NCBI GenBank assembly: GCA_043228905.1
Contig: JBHGNT010000010.1
Span: forward strand, 5,890,001-5,954,000
From: Azolla caroliniana
Lineage: Eukaryota > Polypodiophyta
Reading direction: 5' to 3'
Length of the DNA: 64,000 nt
Below are positions 23,279-34,384 of the stretch, piece by piece. Position 1 is the stretch's first letter. Every line of letters begins with the position of its first letter. The notes under the pieces were generated by a model. It saw only the letters and a list, made by a program, of their open reading frames with translations, had not been told where the DNA came from and did no database searches. A program made the translations under genes and the position numbers.

Positions 23279-23520
23279 GTTGTGTGATTATAATAATTAT
23301 GTTTCTAGTTATTACAAGATATTAGAATATTCTAGAACATTCTAGATTATTCTAGAACATCCTTTAATATTTCATGATTATATTTCTTATCATAAAATCT
23401 AAAATATTCTAGAACATTCTAGATTACTCCATAAGGACCTATAAATAACTGTCTATACATTCGTTTCAACTCATTCGGTTCAACACCCGTCTTTAGCCCT
23501 TAGCCTACTCATTGTAATCT
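23279..23520 (+). promoter_or_regulatory. LTR-like promoter with heat-shock element clusters
   Basis: Starts with TGTTGTGTG, an LTR-like end. At 23324-23358 the units GAA-TTC-GAA-TTC recur at 5-base spacing (AGAATATTCTAGAACATTC and on), and again at 23405-23423. A TATAAATA box follows at 23440-23447, so a transcription start near 23470 is likely. This matches the architecture of heat-inducible Copia LTRs. It lies downstream of the Copia RT relic in the same orientation, so it may be that element's remaining LTR; a matching second LTR was not found. Confidence 0.45.
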
Positions 23521-23554
23521 TGTTTCATCATAATATAATCTCATTTCTATTTCA

Positions 23555-23665
23555 AGTCTTATCTCTCTCACTCTCTCTCACTCACTCTCTCTCTCTCTTT
23601 CTCACGCACACACACACACACACCCTCTCTCTTTCGCTCTCGCTCTCGCTCTCGCTCTATCTTCT
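23555..23665. repeat. (CT)n/(CA)n/(GCTCTC)n simple repeat
   Basis: CTCTCT runs, a short CACACA array near 23607-23622 and CGCTCT units near 23633-23658. It lies directly downstream of the LTR-like promoter, where a transcribed leader would be. The long frame across it is an artefact of composition. Confidence 0.7.
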
Positions 23666-23924
23666 ACCCACGAGTCTCGATAGGTTGCGCGTATTTCGCT
23701 CAACTACTTTCTTCACGCTCGGGTCAATTCTTCTTTTCACACTCGCCTACTTGTTTCCTTTACACGATTCATTTCACACCTCTTGCCTTTTTGTCCCATG
23801 GCTAACACCTAGCACTCCCGTGGGACAATGCATTGCACGTCGAACCTACATGCCAAAACTTCCAAAAAATCGAAATCGAAAAATCAAAATGATAGTTAGT
23901 CGAAAAAATATTGATATGGTACAC

Positions 23925-24565
23925 TTAGTCTTCTTCCAAAATTGCGAGGATATTCTCTGGTTGTGAGGATGCCCTGGTTTGGAGATTGACCATTTCTTCG
24001 GCCGTTGGCTCTATACTCGCAAGGGCGGCAGGTGGCTGTGTTAGTGCTGGAGGTGGCTCTTTATTTGTTAGCTTGTCATCTTGTAACTCGACCGATACAT
24101 CGAGCTGTTGATCGTAAGTTTCCGCCGTGGATATTGGAGCCGTTGCCTCCTGTTGGGGTTCTGTGGTCTGTTTAGCCACTAGCTCCGTTTTTGGTCGCTA
24201 TTGTGTCCCCTCTTCTTCTTCTTCTTCTGTTTGTGCCTGTGTTACTTCCTCGGTTACATGGGCTGTTGATGCCTGTGCGATGGCTTCTGCTTCGTTTTCA
24301 GCTAGCATGCGCGCTTGTTCGTAGCCTTCCATTTCTAACATGAGCAACATCTAATCATCGTTGAATTCCTCGAGGATGTTTTCGATTTCTGTGGTGTGCG
24401 TTCGTGCCAGGGTGCTGAATTCCTCAATGAGGTCTTTACAGAGGATCTGGATGCTGTTCTCATCCATTCTGTAGAACCTGCGACCCTCTTTTTTCCGATT
24501 TTCCAATATCGTGAAGATTTCCGGCTACGGTGCGAATACTGGATGGAATGGCCAAAATTGTCGAT
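23925..24565 (-). pseudogene. Decayed acidic reading frame, function unknown
   Basis: One minus-strand frame runs from about 24565 to a final stop near 23925 with three in-frame TAG codons, each one C-to-T step from CAG. Segments include RRFYRMDENSIQILCKDLIE, EQARMLAENEAEAIAQAS, a run of six glutamates and a Pro/Thr/Gln-rich tail. The regular composition between stops argues for a former gene rather than chance. No family recognised; it could be the end of a retroelement gag or of a host gene. No ATG located upstream. Confidence 0.4.
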
Positions 24566-24580
24566 GTGAAACATGTGCAC

Positions 24581-25514
24581 ATGTACATAAGGAAATGTAT
24601 ATAAAATAATAGGGGATATTTATCCCACATTATAACGTCCTTCCCTCCTTGGACTATAAAACGAGGGAAGGGTCTCTTGTGAAGGGGTTGCCCATTTTGA
24701 GTTAGGAGGGTATACTGTTAGATCTAAGGTATGCTAGCTTTTCTCTTCTTCTTACTTTCCTTTAGGGTTTCATTTAGGTCTTCTTCTTCGTTGTCATGTG
24801 GGTGGGGTTTCTCTTTTTGAGTGGAGTCTTGTTAGTTTCGTATACTAGGGTTCTGTGTTTCCTTTCTGTTAGGGTTGCGAGGTTCTAAGTTCTTGTACTC
24901 TGAGGGTTTCCGTTTGTAGCTCTGTGTCCTGTGCAAGACCCCACTTGCATAGGTGAGCCTGAGTGCTCCTCGACTGGCGGCTTCGAGGCAGGCAACTGTT
25001 GTGATTCTATAGGAAGGCCCATCTTCAGCGCAAGGCTTCCACTTGTGTAGGTGAGCATGAGTACTTCCCGACTGGAGCTTGCTTGTAGACGGTTGTTGTA
25101 TCTGTTCGATATTGGACTGGCTTGAAACCGGCGTTGTAATTTGTTGTTTGTATATACATTTATATGTGGTTGTGCATAAACCATGTCCTTGTCGGCGTCG
25201 TGTGTGTTTTCATTCTTAAACACTGGGTCATTTGAAACAGGTAATATGTCACAATTTAAGAACAATCCGTCCAAAAAAGGCACTGAGTAGGTCATTTCAC
25301 AAAAAGGATCATCGCATGCGTAAAGGGTTTTGGAAATTGAATCAAAATATATTGATTTAAACCATGTCCAAAAATTTAGGGCTTTCAAAAAATGCCCCTA
25401 ATAATTGACACGTGAAATTTACAAGAGAACGTACAAAAATTACAAAATGACTAACATTTATATTTATACATATTTGTGAATCTCCATATTGATGTAACAT
25501 ACAATATTTACATT
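24581..25514. other. Spacer with TATA-like promoter and a ~36-bp direct repeat
   Basis: A TATAAAA box at 24655-24661 is bracketed by CCTTCCCTC and GAGGGAAGG, which form an inverted repeat. A block with CCACTTGCATAGGTGAGC and CTCGACTGG at 24941-24976 recurs at 25039-25074 with changes. CATTTGAAACAGG near 25227 repeats a word at 21160. The segment next to 25515 would hold the 3' UTR of the minus-strand transposase-like gene. No intact coding region. Confidence 0.4.
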
Positions 25515-28045
25515 TCATATATGAGATCCATCATTTCCCAGAGATACGGCTTCCCCTTCAGACCCACCCGATGAACTAGAAGAGCTTTGTGAGGTCTCAT
25601 CCTCATCATCACTAGCAACCAATGCATTGTCTTCATCCAATTGCAATCCAATGTCACCGTGATTATGAGACATACTCCTTGTTCGTCTCTGTGTTGCGTC
25701 AACAAGCACATATGGGATCTTCTCTTTTATTATCTTGATTGTAGTCTGTCTTAGATGGCCCGTTTTGGTCAAGGAGAAGTCATACACGAGTATTTCGACA
25801 TTATCAAGTGTTAGAGTAGACGTACTTGGTAGATTCTTTCTTCTTTGCTTTCTCCTTGTGCCTTCGACATCCTTAACCATCTCTAAAGAGTACTTCCCAG
25901 TAAATGCATCTTTGGAAGAGGTATGATACCAATGAACCATAATAGACTTTACTTGATTGCCTTCATCATCCTTAATAATTTCAATGATTTTGGCAATCCA
26001 GAAGGGATGGCCCAACTTATCACCCCCTGCTAATGTTGCAACCAACATACCAACTTGTAGCTCATGTAGATTGCCTTGCCACCTGGCCTCTGCAACATGC
26101 GATAATCTTGTTCCCACGTAAATATCTCTTTGTCATGGATGAACTAGATTATTCAATTCAAGATTATCTAGTGGTTGTAAAGGAGTCGTGTTTGCCATTG
26201 ATGGGCCACCAAGCGCCCATTCGAATTGATTTTGTAGTGGCCAATACCTTGTAAAGTGGTGATGATTAAAGAAGACATCCCACCAATCCACATCCTGATT
26301 ACCAGCGTACTTTTTGGTTCGCTCAATATTTATTTGTATTTCGTCAAGGCACCACATCCAATATATCTTTTGCTCTTCAATTGAACTACCAACAACCAAT
26401 CTTTTATCGTCGTCATAGGGCATTTGCTCAGCACCATAGATTATTGCATCTGGGAAATGCAATAAGAGCCTACATCCGTCTTGTGGCTCCCATTGTGAAC
26501 TAGATGAGTATTGTTTGGCATACAACATGGTCTAGTTGTGATCGACCACACTTTTTTGGATGAGGAAGATGTGGTTAAAACTTATATTATTAAGTAGAGC
26601 AAGAACCCTACATCCAGTCCCATCACCATCCAAACAAAAGCACTTGAAATCATATACTTCATTTAAATGTTGCACATCTGGCTTGTGGGTATAAGCTTCA
26701 ACAATCAACCTTGATAGCACAGGAAGTGTGAAAGCATCACACCTCGCTAATTTCTTGGAGAACCTACTACACATTTGATCTATGTGATCATGTGTATGAC
26801 CAACTAGCAAGAAGTTGACCTTAATCTTTTTGAAAATACCCTTGTCTACTAACATGCTCAAATAACCAAACACAGTTGAGTTCTTGTTTTCTCTCGCCGT
26901 ATTGTCAAGTTGCACGTATAATACTGGTGGGAGTAAACCTTGCCAACTCTGCAAACCTCTTTGCATGACTATCACTGTAAGATTAGGGTTGTTGTGGATA
27001 TTTGGATAAGTTAGGAACACTTGAGGCCTTATTGTTTGACAATACAGAAGACATCCTACTAAGTGCATCTGCACTAGGCATTCATCTCCAACATCCTTGG
27101 GCAACCTTCGAAAATGTGGCAAACAAGTTTTCTTCTGATCCATCCCATCTAAAATCAAGCACATATATCTTTCTGGTGATTGAAGCACTTTTTGACGATG
27201 GTGCATAGCTTTAGATCTTTCCAACGCTTGGCTTTCTTGATGTTCTCTCAATAAATTCTTATATTTTGTTATTTCTTCATTTGTTGTCCCACTCTTGGCC
27301 ATGCTTTTTAAACTCACACATATAGAACAAACACCCATCCGGACCTTGCGGGGCATGACCACATTGTTAAACTTCGATCTCCATAAACGATTAAAATATC
27401 GATATTGTATGTAAGGTACACTTTCTAATAACATGTCATCCTTATACGCTTGGTATACCTCACAACGAGTGAAGTTATCTGACAAATGTAACCTTCTAGT
27501 GGTGGGCATAACATCACATTGCTTCGAGAAATATATCTCCATCCATCTAACGACATGCCACCCAATTAGACCCTTACATGTAGATTCTGTATTGTTGAAA
27601 GGTACCCACCACCCCTTAAGTAATCGATGTTGAATTCTTTGTAGCCTCATGTTCCCGATGCTATAGGCAATTTTAAAAGAAACTCGACAACTCTTCATAG
27701 TAAGTGAAAGGTAGTATTCCACCTGCTGAGAACATGACACTGCCAGATGGTCCTTAACAAGTTGCATATTGGCAATCAAGAATGTATCTTGTTTGTCGCC
27801 ATTGAGAGACAAATACTTTGGTCGCAACCCCCAAAAGTTTTCCTTTCCAAATATTGATAGACAAAAGCTCCCACAACATACCTTGCATATATCAATTGCA
27901 ATTTGGCGATCCGAACACAGAAAATTATATCGTTTAGCACTCACTTGTCGAGGAACTCTTTGAAAATTTAGAGGCTTGTTGACACAGTCGTCATCAACAT
28001 TCGGAAAACCGGACTCGTCATGATTTTTATCTACTTTAATATTAC
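25515..28045 (-). pseudogene. DDE transposase-like protein (DUF7869-type) with two nonsense codons
   Basis: A single minus frame of about 810-840 codons. It is interrupted by TAG at 26534-26532 and TGA at 26135-26133; both are one C-to-T change from sense codons (CAG, CGA). No in-frame ATG lies between 28045 and the conserved region, so a first exon is probably missing from view. The middle carries RKVRMGVCSICVSLK (Cys pair), LILDGMDQKK, VQLDNTARENKN and FLLVGHTHDHIDQM, an acidic-residue series I associate with the transposase-like DUF7869 family of plants and other eukaryotes. The C-terminal third is a separate domain (KLGHPFWIAKIIEI... MVHWYHT) with BAH/Tudor-like texture, then a Ser/acidic tail. 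It faces the methyltransferase gene across ~450 bp. Family assignment is from memory. Confidence 0.6.
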
Positions 28046-28492
28046 TTATTTTACCTTAGTTAAAAGGCTCTATCGAAAAAAGTGACGTCGAACTTTGCTC
28101 TCAATCGTCGTTTGACTATATATGGCATTGTTAATTATTAACATGGTTATATTCCTCGATTGAGAATAACAAGTTATCAGATAATTTAAAAGACTCAATA
28201 GAAAAACAAATTTTTTTTACTCGAGTTTGAGGACATTTTGAGTAAGGGGGGCTAAGATCACGGGAGTCCAAAATAGGCTCAAGTTTAGTTCTATAATAAG
28301 CACCATGTCCAAAAGCATTAATTTAAAATAAAAAAATTTAAAAACTATTTTAAAAAATAAAAATAAAAAACAAAACTATATAAGGAAAAGTCATCTTCTC
28401 ATTGTTCAAGCAATAAAAGAGCACAGGAGCACAAAGCAACCAAGACTTCCAATTTTCGCCTCCCCAATCAAGTCGACACCAATGTCACCAAC
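28046..28492. promoter_or_regulatory. Shared divergent promoter region; TATA box for the methyltransferase gene
   Basis: Very AT-rich, with A-tracts from 28325 to 28370 and a TATATAA box at 28377-28383 on the plus strand, about 110 bases before the ATG at 28493. A four-codon uORF (ATG at 28482) ends in TGA overlapping the main ATG as ATGA. The minus-strand transposase-like gene must also start in or beyond this region. Confidence 0.45.
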
Positions 28493-28630
28493 ATGAACAA
28501 GGGAACAAAGATTGCCAAGTATGTTTTCCGAACTATATTTTTAGATTCTTTAAAGATTCCTAAAAGATTCCTTTGTGTGTTTGTTAATTTCTGCATCCAG
28601 AATTCGATGCTTTCAATCGAGTTCTCATAA

Positions 28631-28727
28631 TTTCAACGGGAACTCGATGCACTGCGGCAAGTTCCCATTGAAAGAGAACACCCTTTCAACAGGAACTTGA
28701 TGCACTGCATCGAGTTCCCGTTGAAAG
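28631..28727. repeat. Two tandem hairpins in intron 1
   Basis: Inside intron 1 of the methyltransferase gene, 28631-28673 and 28683-28727 are each near-palindromes with arms of about 20 bases (CTTTCAACAGGAACTTGATG against CATCGAGTTCCCGTTGAAAG). The two hairpins are diverged copies of one another, offset by about 50 bases. They may be a small foldback insertion. Confidence 0.65.
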
Positions 28728-30044
28728 GCGGGACTTTCATGATTGATATACTAGAATTGGTCACTTTCTTGCTATTTTTTGGCATTTTTTTCAATGTTTT
28801 TATGTAACATTACACCCCTAAACGGGTGATTTTCGCCTACTTTTGCAGAACTTTACCTTAGTTTTCTGGTTTACGTTGTGGACTTTTAAGATTATCTATA
28901 TATCATTGTGTTATTGCCTGTTGTTGCAGTGAATGACGACAGAAGGTTCCATCCTTCAAATTGAAGATTCCCTCCCCAACAAAGAAAACTTCCGACACCA
29001 TGCCCAAGCCTGACTCACGCAAAATGTTTGTTGAGTTGAGAGCGGATGGAACTTCGTACACTTTAGGCGAAAAGAGTAGTGGGGAACCTCATATGAAGAG
29101 CTACCCTCATGACGAGTGGACACTAATCTATACCCAGGACGAAGGAGATTTGCTCCTTATTTTTGCGAAATCTGAAGGTGAGGGCAAGTTGCTGGGGAAG
29201 ACTTTCACCTACAATCATGTAAAGAACATCGAATACAAAGATAACGAATCATCGAACCTCTTGTTCGATGTTGATAGCTTGATGGGGATGCACAAAGTCA
29301 GGATAGATGAACAAAATTTTGTAACTGACTCATGCCACCCGAAAGCTTTGAAAAAGGATGTCCAGACTAAAAATAATTTGATTGTTGCTTTGCGCCCTTA
29401 TATTAAGGGAGAGTTGATGGTCTCACAAGCTACCACACCACCAAAGTCTGTCAATAAATCAAAACCGGAACATAAGAAGTACAAGAAAAGGCAGCAACCT
29501 GAGGACGACGAGCCTGAGGTACTCAAGTTCGTGGAAGATGAGTAGGAAGATACCGAGGTCGAATTTATTCTTCCAGGGGGTCACATTGCATCGGGAGTAC
29601 TCACCTAAGAGCAAAATCGGATCAGAGAAAACATTGTAAAGACGAAGCTTGTCCATAAAGGACAACTATTTCACTTGCCGATCTCCTCTATTCAGAGGCC
29701 ACCCATTGATCCGAAAACAGGGAGACGGGCTCTAGAAATAAGAGAGCCACATTCAATGCATGTGCAAAACTTAAAAAGAAAAATGAAGATAAATCCACAT
29801 GCCACTATAGTGCCATTCTTAGTAATGGTAGACCCTGATCAGTGCACAACTGTTGCTGACTTTAAGTACAGTTTGGCTGACGATTACACATACTATGTGA
29901 TTGGAGGATCCCACTCTGCTGAAGCTCGATGTCAACTTGTGAAGGAGTATCCTCTTACTCCATTCTTCAAGTATGCAAAATGTAAAGTGTATGTTGTCCT
30001 TACACATGAAGAAGCCAAGTTGTTAGCTTGGGATCATAACAACG

Positions 30045-30049
30045 ATAAT
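30045..30049. repeat. Target-site duplication ATAAT, left copy
   Basis: ATAAT at 30045-30049 directly precedes the TG end of the Copia element and recurs at 34995-34999 directly after its CA end. Excising the element and one copy restores the surrounding reading frame. Confidence 0.9.
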
Positions 30050-30632
30050 TGATAGAAATTGACGCTTTCAAAACCTTCACCTCGCGGCCACAACCGAGGA
30101 AACACGAGTCAATGCAGCAGTAAATCGAAAACACAGAGAAAGGCTCGAATGCACAGGGTTTAGCGTGGAAAACCCTAGACGGGAAAAACCACGGGAGTGC
30201 AAGACTCCAACTATCACTATACGCAGGGAATGTACAATGGCGAGCTGCAAGGCGACGACCTTGAGCTCGCTGTCCTCGCCACAGACGGCGGTATTACACA
30301 GAGGCGTCGACCTCTTCCTTTCTCTCTCTCTCTCTCACTCTCTCTCTCGTCGGCTCTCACTTCGCTCCCTCTAAGTGGAAAACAGAAAAATGAGCAACAA
30401 CAACAAAACTGTTTGCCCTAAGTCTTATTTATACACATATGACTTTCGGGCTATTTACAAATATAGCCTAGAGGGCCCTTGGCAAACATATTCACAAATA
30501 TGTCCCCGCATCCGGATCTCTCTCCGGGTACATTCGTCATCCGGTTCCGATACCGGGTACTCCTCATTCGGGTCTTCATTCCCGATTCCCGGACATCTGA
30601 CCATCCCATCCGGAGGGACCGTAATCCCAACA
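30050..30632 (-). repeat. Copia 3' LTR (left)
   Basis: 583 bp, starts TGATAGAAATTGACG and ends ATCCCAACA on the plus strand. It contains CT-rich microsatellite sequence and CCGG-rich tandem words. It is the 3' LTR because coding runs on the minus strand. Confidence 0.93.
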
Positions 30633-30642
30633 AACTCCCCCT

Positions 30643-33600
30643 TCACTTCGGCATGGGATGTCTTTCCAGTCCGACCCTCTTCCGGCACGCTTCCAGCTTG
30701 TCGGGTGTGAGCACTTTGGTCAGCATATCTGACCCGTTCTCGTCCGTATGGATCTTCGTCAGCACGAACTCCTGGTCTTCTATCCTTTCCCGGATCCAGT
30801 GATATCTTCGCTGGATGTGCTTCGTCCGGGAGTGATAGGCCGCATTCTTCGCAAGGTGGAAGGCACTCTGACTGTCGCAGTAGAGTCGGTACTCCTCTTG
30901 CCGGATACCGAGCTCTCTAATGAAGTCCTTCATCCATATTATTTCCTTGCCGGCTTCAACAACCCTAAACCCTAAACCCTTTGTCTTGGGGCTTTGCTTG
31001 CTGGACAACTTGCAGTTTGCCGGGAGGGTTGACCCGACCGGTCTTGCTTCCGACATGTTGAACCGGTGAAGCACCTTTGTCACGTACTTCTCCTGTGACA
31101 GCCACAACTGCTTCGTCTTCCGGTCCCGGATGATGTGCATCCCTAGTATTTGCCTCGCCGGACCCAGGTCCTTCATTGAGAAGGTTCGGTGAAGCGCTTT
31201 CTTCAGCATCCGTATCTTGCCCTGGTCCCGTCCGACGATCAACATGTCGTCCACGTACAGGAGGAGTATTAGAAAGTCTCCTCCTTCGAACTTCTTCACA
31301 AACACGCAGTGATCGGACTGCGTTTTGTGGTACCCTTCGTCGGTCATGAAAGAGTCGAACTTCCGGTACCATTGCCGGGGAGCCTGCTTCAGTCCGTAAA
31401 GGCTCTTCTTCAACCGGCATACCAGGTGCTCCTTCCCTTTCTTCTCGAATCCTTCCGGTTGCTGCATGTAGATCTCTTCTTCGAGGTCACCGTGAAGGAA
31501 TGCCGTCTTCACGTCCATCTGTTCTACCTCGAGGTCCATGCTTGCCGCTATGCTCAGCACCGTCCGGATGGAGGTCATCTTCACTACCGGGGCAAATATC
31601 TCGTCGAAGTCGACGCCCTTCTTCTGCTGGAACCCCTTCACCACGATCCTGGCTTTGTATCTCGGGGGGTTTCCGGCATCTCCCGGTTTCAGCTTGAACA
31701 CCCACTTGTTTCGAAGTGCCCGCTTTCCTTTCGGCAACTCCACAAGTTCATATGTGTGGTTCTCATGCAGGGAATCCATCTCCTCCTGCATGGCACTTAA
31801 CCACCTGCGGCTATGGGTGTCAAGCTTTGCTTCTTCAAAACTCTCCGGCTCCCCCTCGTCGGTTAACAGCACGTGCTCTGGTTCCGGAAATCTCCGGGGG
31901 GCCCTTCTCTCTCTTAGAGGATATCTCCGTTCCGGAGCTTCGGTAACCGGCTCCTCCGTTTCCTCTTCATCCGAATCCATTTCGGGATCGGGGCCGGTTC
32001 CGGTATCAGTTTCATCTTCCTTGGCCGGTTCTGTTTCTTCACCGTCTTCGGCCGGATCCTCGAGTGCTAACCGGTCCCTTGCCGGTCGGGACTGCTCCTC
32101 GTAGAGTTGATCCTCACCGGTCGACTTGGAGCTCTTCATCTTCTTCTCCGACTCCCAGTCGGCGAGTGTCTTGTCCTCCATGAAGATGATATCACGACTC
32201 CAGAATATCTTTTTGTCGACCGGGTCCCATACTCGGTAGCCGAACTCGTCATCGCCGTAACCGAGGAATATGCATGGCCGGGTCTTTGGATCTAGCTTTC
32301 CTCTCCGGTCCTTTGCCACATGCACATATGCGAGACACCCGAACACCTTCAGATGCCGGTAGGATACTTCCCTACCGGTCCACACTCTCTGCGGCGTGTC
32401 TCCGTCCAAAGGTACTGAGGGTGATCTGTTTATCACGTATGTCGCCGTCGACATTGCCTCAGCCCAAAACCCCTTGGGTAATTTCGCATGCGCCAGCATA
32501 CTCCGGACCCTCTCCATTATGGTCCGGTTCATCCTCTCGGCCAGCCCGTTCAGTTCCGGCGTCTTCGGCACAGTAAACTCGAGCCGGATTCCCTTCGAGC
32601 GACAGTACTCCTCGAACTGCCCCCGGTATTCCCCTTCGTTATCCGCTCGTATCGCTTTCAGCTTCTTGCCGGATTCCCTTTCCACTCTCGCGTGGAGTTC
32701 TTTGAAGACGCACAACACTTGGTCCTTTGTCTTCAACGGTGCCGTCCACAGCTTCCGGCTGTGGTCATCAATGAATGTCACGAAGTACTGGGCTCCGCCA
32801 TGTGACTTCGTTTCTACTTGACACACGTCAGTGTGCACCAACTCCAATGGTGCGCTACGTCTCGTCGGTGGCCTTGAGTGGAAGGAGGTTCGGTTCTGCT
32901 TACTGGCCAGGCAATCGGTGCACTTCTCCAGGTGCACATGCTTCACTGGAATAAGGTTGTCTTCTGCAAGCCTCTTCATCCCCTTCTCACTCATGTGGCA
33001 CAGTCTCTTGTGCCACAGCTCACCGGCAGTGTCGGCTGCCACGTTCAACTCCTCCGGACACAACCAGGCATTCATAAGGTACAGTGTGTTGACTTTCCGG
33101 GCCCGAGCCACTATCAGGCTCCCCTTGCTGAACTTCATTACGCAGTTCCGGATGCTACCTGTGTAGCCTTCATCGTCTAGCCTCCCGGCCGAAATCAGGT
33201 TCAATCGAACCTCCGGAACGTGTCAGACATCCTTCAGCAACATTTTGCATCCGGTCGAGGTTGTCAACCACACGTCTCCTATGCCGGCAATCCGGCACGT
33301 ACCTTCATTTCCCATCCGAACACAGCCATGCTCATCGGCTGTGTAGGATGAGAAGTATCTTCTTTCCGGGGTCAGGTGGAACGACGCTCCGGAATCGACC
33401 ACCCAGGTAGTCTCATCGCCGGCAATGTTTAGTTCACCTTCTTCGGTGATGAGCATGATCTCCTCTTCACTTGCCGCGAGTGCCGTCGTTCCTTTCCGGT
33501 CCTGCCCTCGCCGATCCGAACCATTCCGGTCCGTGGCTCCCCGGTAAGCACCGTTCCGTTCCGAAGACTTCTTCGAATCGGTGTCGTCGGCTCCATTGTC

Positions 33601-34353
33601 TTTTCGGTAATGCTGACAATTCTTTCGGAAGTGCCCCGGCTTCCCACAATGGAAGCATGTGGGCCTTCCTCTTGACTGCGACCGGGTCCCCGACTTCTCC
33701 CGTCTTTGCGGACTCCGGTTCCGTTGTCTTCCCCGATCCGATTCGGTAAGCAGCATCTTCGGATCGGAGGCCGGTTCTTTATCTCTCCGACGCGCTTCTT
33801 CGTTCAAGATGCTTGTCTTTACCGTTTGTAGGGACAAGTTATCTTCGGTGCAGGAGGTGCTGAGAGTCACCACCAAGTTCTCCCAGCTTTCCGGCAATGT
33901 ACACATCAGCATGATGGCTTGCATTGCATCCTCCAACGGGAACTTGATCGCCGCAAGCTGGTTCACGAATCCCATGAACGTGCTTACGTGTTCCACCATA
34001 CTCTCGTCGTCCCGGTACTTGAGGTTCACTATCTTCCTCATCAGGGAGGTCCGGTTCAACGCATTCTTCCTCTCGTAGAGGCCCGACAGCTTCTGCCACA
34101 TCTCATATGCGTTGGTGTCGTTCGCCACATGTTGTAGAACGCTCACGTCGACGTATTGCCGAATGGTTGCAACGGCTTTCCGGTTCAGAAGCCTCCATTC
34201 CGTCTCAAGTACCCCCTTGGGTATTTCCGACCTGTCGATCGGTTCATACAGGTCCCGAACAATGAGCAGATCCTCCATCTTTATCTTCCAGTCGGCGTAG
34301 TTCTGCGCATTCAGCACCATCATCCCCGGCTGCCCGCTGCTGCCGCCTTCCAT
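30643..34353 (-). pseudogene. Copia gag-pol polyprotein with TGA and RNase H deletion
   Basis: One minus frame from ATG 34353 (just inside the primer site) to a stop at 30643-30645. Order: Gag (UBN2-like, about 34353-33650), CCHC knuckle CFHCGKPGHFRKNC, protease VDSGASFHL, GAG-pre-integrase (LWHKRLCHMSEKGMKRL), integrase core (HTDVC, FTVPKTPELNGLAERMN), reverse transcriptase (FLHGDLEEEIYM, LLYVDDMLIVG), and the end of RNase H (YCDSQSAFHLAKN, KHIQRRYHWIRE). TGA at 33225-33223 (one step from CGA) breaks the frame between protease and integrase. The RNase H segment that should carry the YTDAD and TEAEY catalytic blocks is absent and replaced by telomeric repeats at 30961-30980. Closest named relative by motif is tobacco Tnt1. 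Confidence 0.9.
30961..30980. repeat. Telomeric repeat filler at a deletion inside Copia RNase H
   Basis: Almost three CCCTAAA units (AACCCTAAACCCTAAACCCT) sit precisely where roughly 120 residues of RNase H are missing, between LSSKQSPKTK and VEAGKEIIWM of the minus-strand polyprotein. The reading frame is preserved through the filler. The plant telomere unit in this position is not part of any Copia element I know. Confidence 0.9.
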
Positions 34354-34369
34354 TTTTTGCACTGCAGTC

Positions 34370-34381
34370 GCTCTGATACCA
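34370..34381 (-). other. Copia primer binding site (initiator Met tRNA)
   Basis: TGGTATCAGAGC on the minus strand, three bases inside the 5' LTR end. It is the classical plant Copia primer site complementary to the 3' end of initiator methionine tRNA. Confidence 0.9.
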
Positions 34382-34384
34382 GAT

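Larger units (their letters stand above)
28493..30049 (+). pseudogene. ParB-domain DNA methyltransferase gene, 5' part (exon 1 and start of exon 2)
   Basis: Exon 1 is 28493-28518 (ATG, 26 nt, then GTATGT). Exon 2 begins at 28930 after TTGCAG and runs to 30049, where a Copia element interrupts it; it resumes at 35000. The first ~200 codons (KMFVELRADGTSYTLGE... WTLIYTQDEGDLLLIFA) form a domain I cannot name, followed by a Lys/Glu-rich linker. From about 29680 comes a ParB/sulfiredoxin-like domain: PISSIQRPPID, then YYVIGGSHSAEAR near 29895-29929 (the GGxH-R box) and KVYVVLTHEEAKLLAWDHN. In-frame stops TGA 28934, TAG 29543 and TAA 29606 are each one C-to-T step from CGA, CAG and CAA. Bacterial proteins with ParB plus methyltransferase domains have this order. 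Pseudogene. Confidence 0.7.

Noticed and set aside
23520-23966. 148-codon plus frame after the LTR-like promoter
   Set aside because: Mostly translation of CT/CA simple repeats.
24655-24720. LTR boundary at the TATA box near 24.65 kb
   Set aside because: TATA and an inverted repeat are present, but no TG...CA ends, partner LTR or primer site could be found.
24885-25388. 167-codon minus frame
   Set aside because: No recognisable domain, overlaps repeat-like DNA, and no relation to the adjacent transposase frame.
31309-33180. Plus-strand frames of 100-190 codons
   Set aside because: Antisense to the Copia gag-pol on the minus strand; no domain of their own.
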